NCBI GenBank assembly: GCA_031216445.1
Contig: CM062218.1
Span: 19,037,501 to 19,101,500, forward strand
DNA: 64,000 nt
Origin: Lateolabrax maculatus
Lineage: Eukaryota; Chordata; Actinopteri; Acropomatiformes; Lateolabracidae
Direction of reading: 5' to 3'
Below are positions 38,375 to 50,284 of this stretch, piece after piece. Both the position numbers and the translations under genes were made by a program. The notes beneath the pieces are model-generated. The model was not told the DNA's origin. It worked only from the letters and a program-made list of their open reading frames with translations, and did not search any database. Each line of letters starts with the position of its first letter. Position 1 is the first letter of the stretch.

Positions 38375-40847
38375 CAAAATAAACTGCTGAGATTTGGGAA
38401 CTTGGGTCACTAAAAACAAATCTGACAGGGAGAGAAACATGAGCAGTAGGGACAGGTTTTTCCAGAATTTGATTTGTCCAACTTATTGGAGGAAAAACCA
38501 AAGGTGAACATAAATGTATTACCCTGTTATTTGACCTTTACCCTTTATTAACTGTCCATTGACCTTGTGTCGATTCGGCTTATGCGCTCCGCAAGCAATT
38601 TTAATTCAAATGACTAGGTGCCATCTTTGAGTCCGGTATCCAGCTCGCATAATACACCCATGGTTTGTGCACACAGTTTTCCTGTGTGATGAGGTAGTGT
38701 TACAGACATTTCAGGTGTTTTGCCTTTTGGTTTTACCTCAAAATAAAAAATAAAAATGTCTGTGCTTTCAACCTGTGCAATCGTCTGATGGCTCATGTAT
38801 CCTTTAATCTTAAAGTATCCTTTAATCTTAGTTATATTAAACCATTTTGGAGCCTCAGAAACCAAAGGCACTGAACATTATGTAGGATGTATAGCAAGTC
38901 TGCAACTCCTCTGAGATTCGAATGGAAGTAAAGTAATGAAAAGAATATAGCTGTTCTTCAAGAGTAAGAAAAACCAACATGTTTCAACGGCAACAACCAT
39001 CGCCAGGGGAACAACATGTAGATACATATACAGCAATATATACTGTAGGCTGAGTGGCTCCTCAAGAGCCCATAGAGGCAAACATAATGTATCTTAAGGA
39101 AAATCTAAAAAATGTAATATTGAATGCATTCATCCCATTTGAGTGTCAGAGCAGCTGAGACATGATAGCTTTAAAAGCTTTATCAACGCACAAGTCAATA
39201 TTGTAGTTGAATGGAAGATTTGCTTAAAGGACAGCAACCATAACAATCGGGAAGGAGACTTCTAGTGATGTTTTTCAAAGAGTTCCCAGGATTCTAAGGC
39301 ACTGATTCACTAAAGGTTTGTGTTATCCCACTCAAACGGCCACATTAGAGTATCAGGCCATTCACTATCCATTTGCAGCCAGAAGTGAGGGGTCACATGG
39401 AACTGGAAGGAAAAACAACAGGCACATTGTGCTTGTGTCAGTGATGCATGTTTAAATCTTTCTCTTGAGCACGCAGTATCGACTCGGAGGTGGAGGTGGT
39501 CCTCAGTTCACTTCGCTACATTTTCTCCCTCATAAACTGCGGCACAAACAAGATCTCCGGTTACTGTGGTTGGTTAATTCACACTAGCTGATTATGCGTT
39601 CAAAGGGTAAGCTCATTTTAAGGCTGCAGTTTGGCTGCTTATTACACCTGCTGATTGATGGCTGTGCCCTGTTGGGGTTTATTTAGACTTAAAATAATAA
39701 ATTGTCTTTGTGGGCAAGTCAGAAAAATTGTGCTGTAAGCTTTAAAAAAAAAAGTAGACGATTTGCAGCCGCAACACAATCTCAGTCACAATCTCCCAAC
39801 ACATCACACCCTGAATGTTTTGAGCACAGCGACTGGTGGAATGAGGAAACTCCGTCTTGGCATGTTGCTAGGCGATGCATTAATATTAATGTTGTCTTTT
39901 CTCAGAACGCGTGCACTCTCTGCCCCCCTTGGGATAAACGGAAGCTTAAAGATATCTCCATCTCACTGATACTTCTTTTATCCTCGATAAAACTCACATC
40001 AATTGCTTTAATTACATTTTGCAAATGTAATGCGGCAGAGCTTTGTTGAGAAACCACAATTGTCTTTTTAGTTTCTAGTTTGCAGTGCTGATATGCTCAG
40101 CTCATTTCTGACCTTGTGTAATTGAAAAAAATGGGTATGTTGTATATCTGGTCGTGCGGTGTTTGAACATGTGGACATGTTTCAGTTAATCCTTTTTCAG
40201 ACTGAAACAGAGCTTATTTTGCCTGAATCTAATCACCATCACATCTGATTCTAAGCCAATCTTCAAAAATATATTAAAAAACGCAAAACGTTAAGCTGAA
40301 GCATCATGACTGCTCCATTTTAATCTTATTTCCTTACGTTCAAAAATAATTTTGAACACAAGAAATAAACCTGTGATGGAGTTCGCCCTCTGCCTCACCC
40401 ATCCCCTGCCAGGCTTTTAGCCTGGAGTCTTAGTCGAAGCCTCCCCGCACCGCTCAGCTGCCCTCTCTGCAAAACCATTTTCCTGGCACTGAAACACAGA
40501 TGTTATCCATCTGATTAAACGGTCAAGGTTACATCTCCAAATACATCAAAGTCTACCTCTCCCACAAGAGGAAGCGTGACAGCCAATATTTTTGGTAGCC
40601 TGGAGGTGCAAGCTCCAGTGTCCTCCCCATCATTTTTTTTCTGTACAAGTAAATTAGTATCTCTGCTCAAATTATAGTAGTAATAAGAATTATGGTGATT
40701 GAGACTCAGCCAGTAGGTGAGATGAATGATTCTAAAGGGATGTAGCATTCTTTGTCAATAAAAACACTATTGATAAGGTTTGTTTCCAAGGTCTAAAAGG
40801 GTTGAGCAAATCTGCAGACTTCTGCCCAGGAGTCAGTTCAGAGAATT

Positions 40848-41035
40848 ATGACAATTGTTGAAGTCATTTATCAAGCAAAAATGCCAAATATTCAGTGGTT
40901 CCAGCTTATCAAATTTGGTTCTTTGTTTTATATCACTATGGATTGGAAATCTTTAGAAATCTTTGGAAAATTGTGCAGGACTTTTTTCCCCAACATTTTG
41001 TTGACAAGCAGATTAAATCTGATCAAGCAAAGTAC
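40848..41035 (+). repeat. Dispersed teleost repeat (GATTAATC family), copy 3
   Basis: The block GAAGTCATTTATCAAGC / AAAAATGCCAAATATTCAG / TGGTTCCAGCTTATCAAAT is almost the same as the block at 63520-63560 and is typical of the family. It is directly followed by a different repeat (41045-41450), so two old insertions abut. Confidence 0.68.
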
Positions 41036-41044
41036 AGAGCTTGA

Positions 41045-41450
41045 GATGGCATATGGGTAGCCTAGCTTAGCATAAAAATTGAAAGCAGGGAGAAATAAGT
41101 AGCCTCGCTCATGTGCCTATTAATGCTTCTGAAGGTCCTTCATTAACATTACATATTTTTCTTGACCTGTGCAAGAACAAACATGTAAAAATGAGCATTT
41201 GTAAATTAAGATGGAGTTACATGCTGGAGTTATTTCTTGGCGAACAACATCTCGATGCATTGATTGTGCGACGCTTTCCTGAGTCTTGTAGTCACAAACG
41301 GGTTGCCATGTTTAGTAGCATTGTGCCTATACAGAGCCCAAAACCAAAACCTGTGCGCACCAACACATTTTTGACCCTGTGTTGACAACTTAAAGTCTTT
41401 ATGTTAAGCTAGGCTAACCATGTCCTGACTCCAGCTCCATACCTGATGTT
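41045..41450 (+). repeat. Dispersed percomorph repeat (CACTCTCATGTCTGT type), copy 2
   Basis: Has AGCCTAGCTTAGCATAAAAA, GAAAGCAGGGAGAAATAAG, AGCCTCGCTC, TATTTCTTGGCGAAC, TGTTAAGCTAGGCTAACCAT and CTCCAGCTCCATACC, in the order of the full-length family. It lies only about 160 bp upstream of exon 2. Confidence 0.72.
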
Positions 41451-41610
41451 CTTGTCTCTCTCTTTGCAAGAAAGCGGGATTCCCAATATGTTTAAATATT
41501 CCTTTAATCGATAATAAAGATACTGATTAGCTGCAGTCACCCAAAGTCATTTTACAGTCATTTGTATATGTGCTGCCGACTGATTACTTTTCTTTGTCCG
41601 TCTTTTCCAG

Positions 41611-41729
41611 AGATCGAAAAAATTCAGAAAGATGAGGGGAAGGAAGAGGAGAAGTTCATCGATGTTGTCATCAACAAGAACATGAAATTGGGCCAGAAAG
41701 TTTTAATACCAGTCAAGCAGTTTCCTAAA
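41611..41729 (+). CDS. khdrbs3: khdrbs3 exon 2 (QUA1 end and start of KH region)
   Basis: After a TCTTTTCCAG acceptor the exon reads (E)IEKIQKDEGKEEEKFIDVV, then INKNMKLGQKVLIPVKQFPK, then a GTAAGT donor: 119 nt, two bases finishing the split Glu plus 39 codons. The acidic/lysine linker, the NKN motif and VLIPVKQFPK are STAR-family hallmarks immediately before the KH fold. IDVVINKNMKLGQ is the KHDRBS3 form; KHDRBS2 has an ISNKNIKL-type sequence here, which decides the paralogue. An Ile stands in EIEKIQ where I recall Phe in mammals. Flanked by the 41.6-kb intron 1 and 8.1-kb intron 2. Confidence 0.97.
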
Positions 41730-42954
41730 GTAAGTACCACCACCAGAGAGTTCTCCAAGAATGTGATGTGCACAGATAGAGAATTTTAGATTGTGTTATT
41801 TATAGATAATGAAGCCAACTACAGTAGCTCTGGTTTTGATTTAAATTCCTTACAACAGCCACTTGACACTTTTTGTTGATGCTTTATGTCATTAGATGTA
41901 GCATATCTGGAAGATGGCAAGCAGGCAGAGTGTTGGCTGACAGAACTGGGGTAGAACTATATTAGGGATGTTACCTTGTGTCTGAAGAATTGTTTAAGCT
42001 TTTGAAATGTTACAACTGTAATTCTCACACTCCTCCCTCATACACACACCTCTGTATTACACTGACCTTGGACAATGACGCTTTGATGTCTCGGTATATT
42101 AATTTGTCAATGAATATTTATGAATATACGATTCAAAAGGATTATCTCACAGTGGATTTCATTTTCTTGAGTGTGCAGTGGATTTCCTATGATACTTGGT
42201 GGATACATGCGTCTCTCTGGCTTTTCGAGTTCTAGAAGTCTTTTTTTCATGAAAAATAATGGCTTGAAGGGTGAGAGTACGGTTGAAAAGCAGCACATAA
42301 GTCACATGTATAGAGTCCTAGACAGTAGGATTCAAGATGACCTCCACATGAAGCTGTTTTGAGCGATAACACTGTTGCCACATTTGAGAGCACTTCAGCT
42401 TCGCCTGCTACGAGGAGCCTTCACCGGCAGCAGCATTTATTGGAGCCACACGGCCGGTGCATGACAGGGATTTCCCGCTGGGAGCTCGTTGGGGAGGCTG
42501 GTGTAGAAGTGAGAGGGCCGCTCTTAGATGGGGACATCACTCAAGTTTTCACCTCAGCCCTCCAGGGGGAAGGACAGCAGTAACCTGCAGTATGTGGATA
42601 GAGAGGACAGTAGCGGGGGAAACACAGCACCGGTGTCAAACACTAAACCAACAAAGCTTTAGAGGTGCATTTGGGTTTCGTTTCCCCAAAATACGCTTTT
42701 CTGCTCAGAATTATAATGACATGAACAGTAAAATTATGCCAATGTCAGTTTAAAATGCAGGGTGTAAAAATCCACAATATACCAGGTTTTATATTAGCCC
42801 ACACCCAACATTTAATTTAACACTTTATAGTTGCTTTAAAGACCCACCATAGAGCTTTGTCAGCTCTGTGACAAACACATCTTCAGTCAACACAAATTGT
42901 CACTGAAAAATTAAAACTTGTGAGCACTGAGAATAGACAAATTCACCCAGACAA

Positions 42955-43060
42955 GGGTGAGAAACAACGGGCAACCTCTGGGTCTGAAAAGTGAAGCAAA
43001 TGAGGAAGTGCCTTAAATCTGAATTCTTTCTAATGGCCAGCAGGGGGCGAGAAAGGAGAG
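42955..43060 (+). repeat. Dispersed teleost repeat (GCCAGCAGGGGGCGA type)
   Basis: GGGCAACCTCTGGGTCTGAA, AAGTGAAGCAAAT, GAAGTGCCTTAAA and TAATGGCCAGCAGGGGGCGA form the core of a common teleost repeat. Single copy here, about 80 bp before the MITE-like element at 43141. Confidence 0.65.
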
Positions 43061-43140
43061 AATGATCACCAATATAAAGTATAGATTTTTGAAAATACAT
43101 TAAACTTATCCTTTAAAATTCATGTCACACAAGACAAAGA

Positions 43141-43520
43141 GTCTACAGTCGTGCTAGTGGCTCTGTGCGGCTGTACTTAGGCACAGTGACATCTGTCAGC
43201 ATTCTAACGTGCTCATAATGACAGTGGCAGCATGCTAATGTGTATCAATAATGTTTACCATGTTCGCCGTTCAAACTAAACACAAAATACTGCTCGGCTG
43301 ATGGGAATGCCATTTGTTTTATTTATTTATTTATAAGTATTTGACAAATCAAATTTTGATGTGCTTATGGCATTAGATGAAAAATCAGGGGATCACAGGA
43401 GGTATTACAATTCATCCTGAGGAGACCTTGAAAGTACAACATTTCATGACAATTCATCCACTAGTTGTTGACATATTTCAGTGACCGACATTGCCATAAT
43501 AGAGCCATGCTCTAAAGAGT
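43141..43520 (+). mobile_element. MITE-like teleost repeat, plus-strand copy
   Basis: Order of recognised blocks: GGCTCTGTGCGGCTGTACT, GCATGCTAATGTG, AATGTTTACCATGTTC, CTGATGGGAATG, TTAGATGAAAAATCAGGGGA, TTACAATTCATCCTGAGG, TCATCCACTAGTTGTTGACA, GACCGACATTGCCAT, AGAGCCATGCT. The ends TAGTGGCTCT and AGAGCCATGC are inverted relatives of each other, suggesting terminal inverted repeats. Non-autonomous, no coding capacity. Two minus-strand relatives are at 28740 and 56170. Confidence 0.72.
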
Positions 43521-46224
43521 GTCTAGACATCCAGGCCAAACCGTTGTAAATTATAACAAATTTACTATTTTTGATTGTCTGATGCTTGCTATGAATTTGG
43601 ACGTCAGGTTTTTAAGGATTAATAACATTGTTGAATTGCCAGACTGCGAAGAATGTAGGGAAACCCCATATTTTAAAGATTTCAGTTGAATTTCTCTATC
43701 GTGCCTTGTACATGGATTATTTTTACAACAGGGTGTTCTTTTTTAAATTAACCACAGTGGCCAAATAGACCAAAGTCTAATCTACTTACACAGTTCATAC
43801 TGTATATTCCACGATAATAACAGTCAGTGAAAGTGATACTGCGCATAGTGCTGGGACCTTGCAAGTTTTTTGGACGCTAGCTTACGTAACCATCGTTTCA
43901 ACCGCATTTCAGTGACTATATTTCAATGTGTAGTTAGGACTGGCTTCAGAACTGAAAAAAGTCATTGAAACAATAGTTAAATGAACCCCAAACCTTTGAA
44001 AAAGGTTAAACTTTAAAACAAAAATTTTGCCTAATTTCAATGTACTATAGACGTCTAAATGTCTCTGTAAGGGTGGTTTTGCTTTGACTCTGAGAAATTC
44101 TCAGTCATTCTCATACCTATTCACTCTAGGTATTGACTTGAAGAGCTGAAATACATTTTTGGTGAGCACTGAGGGCTGAGTATGTACGAATGTATGTAGT
44201 GTCATCTGGAGGCTGATCTGAGTCTCCTAGGTTCACAGCTAAACAGATTTGCTTTGACAGCTTTGATAAGTAGAGCCACTAATACGCTGTTTAGAGCTCC
44301 AACAAGCCACCGAAGGAAGACAAATTCAATTTGTTCCATCTGACAGGTAGCAATGGCAAGAGTGATCGGTCTGACTTGAATGGGTTTTTGTCCTGAGCTG
44401 CGAGCATCACCTTTTGGCTTCTGGCATTGAAGTGGCACAGACATTTTCCAAATAGTCATTTAGCAGAGGTTAAATCCATCCTCTGCAAACATGGCTTTAT
44501 ATCAAAATGAAGCGGACAAGGACGCCACGCAGCAAGTTCTAGGCTGCCGATTCTCTGTGACAAAATGGAGCTGTTCTTCAGTGACGATCTTTAATATCTA
44601 ACACTGATGAATCTTTAGACTTCCTAAGATATTGGCAAGAGTGATGATATTATGGCATTTTATGGTGTAGTTTGTTTCAAATGGACACTGCAGCAAACAA
44701 TGTCTTGTACTGTAGATGCTCACCCAATAGTTTTTTTTGTTTTTTTTAGAGGAAGACCAGATTTAATTGAAACCTTGTCTCCAGAAATAGAGGGAGTCTT
44801 AAGATTTTAGATCCTGATTTTAGCAGTGTGACACATAGTGGTACTCCTACTCAGGAACTAAAAATATCCCACCTTTTGAACAAGGATGCACTATCAGCGC
44901 TCATCTGTACATTTGCCGGATCTGTGGGCCCTCTTTCAGAAAACATCTTTTGGCAGAAAGCACCGCAGGCCATTAGCGAGGCGTAAGGAGTCCCACTGGT
45001 TTATTTCCAGTTCGGGCTGTGGCTTTTCTCTGCGCTGGGAGCGGTGATTTATCCTTCTGCTGTCGTTCCTGTCCTGCTGTCCTCAGCATAATCACTGTGC
45101 GCTGGCTCTCTGTGAGCACACCTTTCGCCAGGCTCGCAGTATTACACTACAATGATGAAAAGATCTCAGAAAAGATCCTTCCCTCCAATCCCTCTCCCTG
45201 CATCCCCTTCAAGTTAAGTGTGATTAATCATACATCCTTTCTCCACTGGTGTCTTTCTGATCATCAACGTGATGAAATGGTGCAACAATTCAAATTCCGT
45301 TTTTGTACATTTTTTTGTCAACGATTCTATTTTGTATTTTGTTTGTATTTTTTATTTATTTATTTTTTTGTGCAACTAACACCACAACAGAGCAGCAGGC
45401 GACAACCTGTGATTAAACACATCAGCTTTTATTCTGGTGATTACAGACAGCAGCAGCACAATCCTCTCACAGTCTAATGACATGAAGCACAGCACAGGAG
45501 CCCAGGCAGGTTTTTGTAAGTCACATAATCCCCTGTGATAACTAAAGCATTAGCAAAAACCCCAGAGCATCAATCACAGTAGGAGTCAGACGGATTTCGA
45601 ATTGTGATAAACAGCAAGGATTACAGTTATGTGTTCAGTGAGACTCATACACTCGGAGGATTGTCCATATGAGGGGATGCGTGCGCCTCTGCAAACGTAT
45701 CGACTGGGTGGTGATGTAGTAAAATGTCTAGATTAAGGCTCTGACATTTACTGGCATTAGCCAAACAATTAGAAAGCAAGTCTGCATGATCTCTTTTTAA
45801 ATAGTCAGGAACTTAAAATAGCGCCAAACAAAGACCAATACATCATGTCAATATATTATCTATAATACTGTCTGGAGGGGCTCAAGAGAGTGTAAACCTA
45901 GTATGAGAATAAGTTGTAAAATGGCCCCTCTTAACCCCCTGTTTCTCCCTCTCTCCGTGTATTGTATAGAGCATTCTTATGCTAAAATGTTACACGGTCC
46001 CAGGTTTCCTCTGTGGTAAGTTGATAAAATTACTACATTTAGGAATAGACCCCACTCAATCACAATCATCTTTAATAGGGCCTAAACTAGATTTAAAACT
46101 AGAAAGGGACTCAAGATCTAACCCAGTGTCCTAACTTATCAGCAAAATAATTTTGAGTCACCTGAAATATGGTTTTGTTAACATAATAAGGAAACATTGT
46201 CCTCTGACTTGAAGCATGAGGCAG

Positions 46225-46335
46225 GATGTGTTAACTTTATTAAAATGTAACCAAAACCACAATCTTTTCCCCAACTTTAACCAAAGGGTTTTTGTAGCCT
46301 ATATCTAACCACAATGGGGACTCAGGGTGCTAACC
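46225..46335 (+). repeat. CCTAACC-type dispersed repeat, copy 2
   Basis: TGTAACCAAAACCACAATCT, TTCCCCAACTTTAACCAAAG and TTTTTGTAGCCTATATCTAA parallel the copy at 23600 in order but are more diverged. Confidence 0.5.
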
Positions 46336-47369
46336 CTGCTCTCCAGTGTCTAACTCCTGCACTTTGAATACCCACTGTTTCCTATTAAAACTTAATTGGC
46401 AAAACAAATTAGTAATATATAAATGTAATTTCTAGAAGACAGAGTTGCAAGATCAGGTAATACAGTAGTACCCAGATGAAGGCCTTTATCGTGTTACCGT
46501 GGTGCTTTTTACCATACTCTCAGACAAAAACACAATAAATCAAGTTGCCACAAACCAACTGGGGCTTTTGGGGGCCCTTTGGGGATCTGAGGGCCTGCAG
46601 CAGTTTTTGACTTTGCTCAGTCAGAAATCCAGACCTTCACCTTTTTAGCAGTATGTATTAATATCTTTGCACGATACCCACGCGCCTCCAAATTAAAATG
46701 AATAAATACAATTTAAGAACATCAACAACTTCTTTTCTATTAATTCGGTAGAAAAGGAGCTCTCTGCTAATGAGCATCACATATTTAACGTTTCCTGTCT
46801 CTTTAATTCATTGTTGTTTAGAATGAAAGAACGATTACATTTGAAACTTGCCCACAGGACATTATTGGATTAACTCACATTGTTTACCAAATCTGACATT
46901 CAATCACACAAATACTGAAGTTAATAAAGTAATCTTTAATTAAAAAGTATGTTTTCAGAGGATGTCAGAGGAGGGCTTTCTTCTCCAGGTGTTATGGTAG
47001 ACCAGTTGGTTGGTCAGCACAGACTAATGTTGCAGTGCACCGGATTCGAGTTCACACCAAGAACATTGTCACCCTTTTTTCGTTCAACTGATTCCCTGTG
47101 TCTCTCTGTTTTAAACTGCCCACTACAGACAACATTGTATCTTCTAAATGAAAAAAGGGCATTTGTTTTCTCCTCAGCTCACACACAAGCCGGTGTCTAA
47201 TTGTGTCCCTGCTTTCACAGAAACTCCAACAAGCTGCAGAGTGAATTCATGTCTCCATCTATCTCTGTTTCACAGCCTGTCTAATTTTTCCATTCTTGTA
47301 AATTTTCTCCTTTATGCTTTCTGCCTGATTTCCTTGTATGTATAGTTGATATGGCTCCTACAGTATGAT

Positions 47370-47697
47370 ACTGAATGCAACAGAGCACCGCTTTCTCGAT
47401 CAGAAAAACAGTCAAACACTGTTGGTAGACCACAAACATCCCAGACTGATACAACCTGTCAGAAAGGTGGAAATGGGTGCACAAAAGCTGTTGTAACACG
47501 GAGAGAAGTGGGCTGTGTGCGATTTGGCTCCGCAGATCATTGTACAAGAGACGGCACAGCTCAGTGATCAAGGCTCTATCCAGGTGGAAATGATGGATGC
47601 GCAGGACATCGGCTAAACTCAGCACATTTAAAACATTTCCTGACACCCTCTGTTCGCCCTGGCAGCGCTGTCTCCTTTGATGATCGTTTTTGTAAAC
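47370..47697 (-). pseudogene. PIF/Harbinger transposase relic
   Basis: On the minus strand one frame reads an Arg/Gln-rich lead, then NVLNVLSLADVLRIHHFHLD, then RALITELCRLLYNDL and LLSVLQQLL. This fits the conserved N-terminal helical region of Harbinger/HARBI1-type transposases, with a (Y/H)RF/HFHL pattern, an ELC.LL..DL motif and an LSV..Q.L motif. The match is then carried on by another frame as QVVSVWDVCGLPTVFDCFSD, resembling the helix-turn-helix QVVGDVCGLS..TVS segment. Hence at least one frameshift. The DDE catalytic part is not recognisable. Assigned from motif memory only; dead transposon in intron 2, not a host gene. Confidence 0.55.
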
Positions 47698-48265
47698 TTA
47701 AATACATTCGAGGCAGGACCTTTCTTGTTTGCTTAGATAACTTTAAATGTAATTTTCCCGACCCAACAATTTGTGTCCCGCTCAGAAAATGTTTAGTCAA
47801 TAAGTGTGCCAATTTCACGAGAAGCGTTGCAGTGTTTCAGGTGGTGTACAAAGCGCACAAATGGACCCGAGTCGGCATCAAAGTCCAGACACTTTATTGT
47901 GAAGGTGGATGTGTCTTACATATTCATCAATCCAAGGTCAAAACTTTGCAGGGGGCCTCTTATTCCCATTTGCAAGTGCAGGGTTGGTATTAGCACAGTG
48001 GGGCCTGCTATTTAAGTTGAGGAGAGGGTTGAATATGGTCCTGTATGATCACATCCAGTCACAGGACTCGGGGTAATTACAAAAGTTGAAGGAACATACA
48101 GTAGCTGAGAACTGCTGGAGTTCAGCCCGGCCAGAAGAAAAAAAGAAAGAAAACCCAACAGTCAGTTACTGCATTAGAGCGAATCACTAAAGCTGGCCTC
48201 TCAAATCCCTCACCCAGGAATTGGCAGGGGCCTCCTAATAAGCACTTGCTTTCTGAACAAAAGGC

Positions 48266-48281
48266 GGGGGGGGGGGGGGGG
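48266..48281. repeat. G16 homopolymer
   Basis: Sixteen consecutive G in intron 2. Capable of G-quadruplex formation and prone to length error in sequencing. Confidence 0.9.
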
Positions 48282-48869
48282 TATAGGTGAGGTGTGGAAC
48301 CAAACTGGCAGTTTTTTTTTACCTCCTGCTAGCTAATTGATGACCTAGATAGTTGAGGGAGACAGCTGTATAACTCACTGTTAAAGGAAAACATGGAGAG
48401 GGCGAGAAAAGCATCGCTCTCCTTTTGTCTCCTTGACCATCTCCAGCTGCTGCTGGAATTGCGTTTAGCCTGTGTAAAGGTTGCATGACTGAGACGGGAC
48501 TCTGCACACAGCATACCTCACAGACATAGTTATGCATAACATTTGGGTTTTTTATGGCTAAAAAGCGGGTGACCTTGTGAAGTCATCTAAGCCGGGAAGC
48601 CTTTGATGGACGACGACGCGCCAGAGGTGATCAAGTCCAATGTTCGCTCAAACCAGCACATTATGATAATGTTGCACATTGAAAATTGATGTTCAAACAC
48701 TCAGAAGCATGCAGCTCAACAGATTCAGGAAACTAATGTCAGCAAAGTAGAGTTCTGATTGAACATTTACCATCGTTATGCTTTTCTTTTTTATCACATT
48801 AGTTCTTGACATTTCTTTCCTTGTGTTGACTCATTTCTGGTTTGTTTGTACTAATAAATCAAGAGTCCC

Positions 48870-49020
48870 AGTTTAAAGGGGCACTCCAATTTTACATTTC
48901 ACAGACGATTTACTAGTCATTGGGAGTAGTACTTGTGTGAAGTGTATAGGAGCTTGACCTAGGGACAAAAACTCATAATATCTTGCAGCAGTTTTGACCA
49001 GATTTTGTCAGTTTATTGGA
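48870..49020 (+). repeat. Dispersed teleost repeat (AAAGGGGCACTCC type)
   Basis: Starts TTTAAAGGGGCACTCCAATT, with a TCATTGGGAGTAGTA block and AACTCATAATATCTTGCAGC. Order and wording fit a known class of fish repeats; directly precedes the SINE-like copy at 49053. Confidence 0.5.
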
Positions 49021-49052
49021 CATTGTGAGTGAATTAACGATGGTGGGGGAAT

Positions 49053-49216
49053 CCTGGTGGCCTATGGGTTAAAGAGCAGTCTTTGAACTTTAATGTTCCT
49101 GGTCCTTGTCAAGCCAGGAACCTTTGTTGCATGTCGTGCCCCATTTCTCTTCTTATTTACCATCATGCCTCTAGTGTCATCTGTCTAATGAAGGCATACA
49201 ATGCCCCAAAAAAACC
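49053..49216 (+). mobile_element. tRNA-derived SINE-like copy
   Basis: The head CTGGTGGCCTATGGGTTAAA resembles the A-box of a tRNA-derived SINE (canonical GTGGCCTAGTGGTTAAAG). Then TTTGTTGCATGTCGTGCCCC, a TCTGTCTAATGAAGGCATA block and a terminal ATGCCCCAAAAAAA follow in the order of a common percomorph SINE. No clear target-site duplication was found, so ends are approximate. Confidence 0.62.
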
Positions 49217-49814
49217 TTTCAAAAAGGGTAAGTTGCACTTGTTTGATAAATTAGGCGCATTGCACATGCCCTAGTCTATTAATTCTAACTACTGTACAAG
49301 GGCTTTTGTTTCCTACCCATCCCTAACCCCAGTTAGATTTAACAACTAAAATGTAGGTTTTTATTGTTGGAAAAATGAAAATCTGCATTATTAAGCATAT
49401 AAATAATAAATATCCCGATAAGTCATACATTTCAGGTCTTTATTAAGAACGTTAAAGGTGATTATAGTGTTAGTGCATCAATAATGCATTTTTGTTGTAC
49501 CATTATCATTATGGAAATTACAGTGTCATTAAAATTAATTATTATTCATTAAATTGGTATAAATATATTTAATGCAGGAAATGTTTTTTTTTCTTTCTGG
49601 TTGAGCAATTCAAAAGCACAGTGACCCTGGGATAAGATATCTCAGATGCTCCCATACTGATCCTATCAACACACAGACAGGGAAAAACTGCTGATAAGTT
49701 TTCATTAGCTTCAGTTGGTGGTTGAGCCTCGTTTGAGTGACATAAGAAATGTCTCTGCCCTGTATCTCAAACGTACAGATTCTGACTGATCCGCGCTCTC
49801 ACTCTCTGTTGCAG

Positions 49815-49931
49815 TTTAACTTTGTCGGCAAACTCCTCGGGCCACGCGGGAACTCGTTAAAGAGACTACAGGAGGACACTCTCACAAAGATGTCAATTCT
49901 CGGAAAAGGATCCATGAGAGACAAAGAAAAG
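49815..49931 (+). CDS. khdrbs3: khdrbs3 exon 3 (KH core with GPRG loop)
   Basis: The exon opens after CTCTCTGTTGCAG with FNFVGKLLGPRGNSLKRLQ and continues EDTLTKMSILGKGSMRDKEK to a GTAACA donor: 117 nt, 39 codons, starting and ending between codons. GPRG is the GxxG loop that grips the RNA backbone in KH domains; the preceding beta strand and following helix are intact. The exon is the same length as I recall for the mammalian gene. Small differences (EDT for EET, DKEK for DKAK) are conservative. No frameshift or stop occurs, so this is a functional KH exon, not a pseudogene. Confidence 0.98.
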
Positions 49932-50284
49932 GTAACACTCCACTCTGTTATTTCATGTTTTCTCTCCCACTCTCCTCGCTCTTTTCGCTCTTTCACCTCC
50001 ACATCATTTTATCTCGTTCTGCAGCAGTTAAGGCGGTTTGAAGTAAAAGTGGGCTGGACCTACCTTTAGAGTTAAGAAAGAGATTAATGTAGGAATTGCA
50101 GTGAAAATCCTCCAATTGGGATTTTCTGACAAGCCGATGCATTGACGTGGGTGACTTTGTTCTAGTTTTCCCTCAATATTCCAAAATAGGTATTTCCTTC
50201 AATTCAGTTCAGTTCAATTGAGATTGTGCAAACCCACTTTTTTTTGTACATGACAGGCTGTAGAAACAGTGAAGCCTCATCAAA

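Larger units (their letters stand above)
34331..40847. other. Intronic stretch, mostly featureless
   Basis: Contains the small repeat fragment at 35900, the 8-bp tandem repeat at 38334 and a 16-bp tandem duplication (GTATCCTTTAATCTTA) near 38798-38830. Minus frame 37657-37980 has a short MADF-like start but is not supported as a gene. Confidence 0.45.
41..41610 (+). other. khdrbs3: khdrbs3 intron 1, about 41.6 kb
   Basis: Bounded by the GTAAAC donor at 41 and the TTTTCCAG acceptor ending at 41610. It makes up about two thirds of the window and is long for a fish gene. Large first introns are typical of KHDRBS2/3 and often hold regulatory elements (family knowledge). Visible contents are microsatellites, dispersed teleost repeats, a degenerate hAT-like element, one perfect hairpin and some GC-richer patches, listed separately. 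I found no convincing nested gene on either strand. Confidence 0.9.
41730..49814 (+). other. khdrbs3: khdrbs3 intron 2, about 8.1 kb
   Basis: GTAAGT donor to TTGCAG acceptor. It contains several teleost repeats (42955-43060, 43141-43520, 46225-46335, 48870-49020), a SINE-like copy (49053-49216), a Harbinger transposase relic on the minus strand (47370-47697) and a G16 run (48266-48281). The stretches 41730-42900, 43530-46220 and 46340-46940 hold nothing I recognise; 43730-44160 and 45700-46400 are AT-rich. Confidence 0.92.

Noticed and set aside
45019..45477. 152-residue plus-strand frame
   Set aside because: No known domain, T-rich low-complexity middle giving Phe/Tyr/Leu runs, no splice or conservation evidence; longest chance frame in intron 2.
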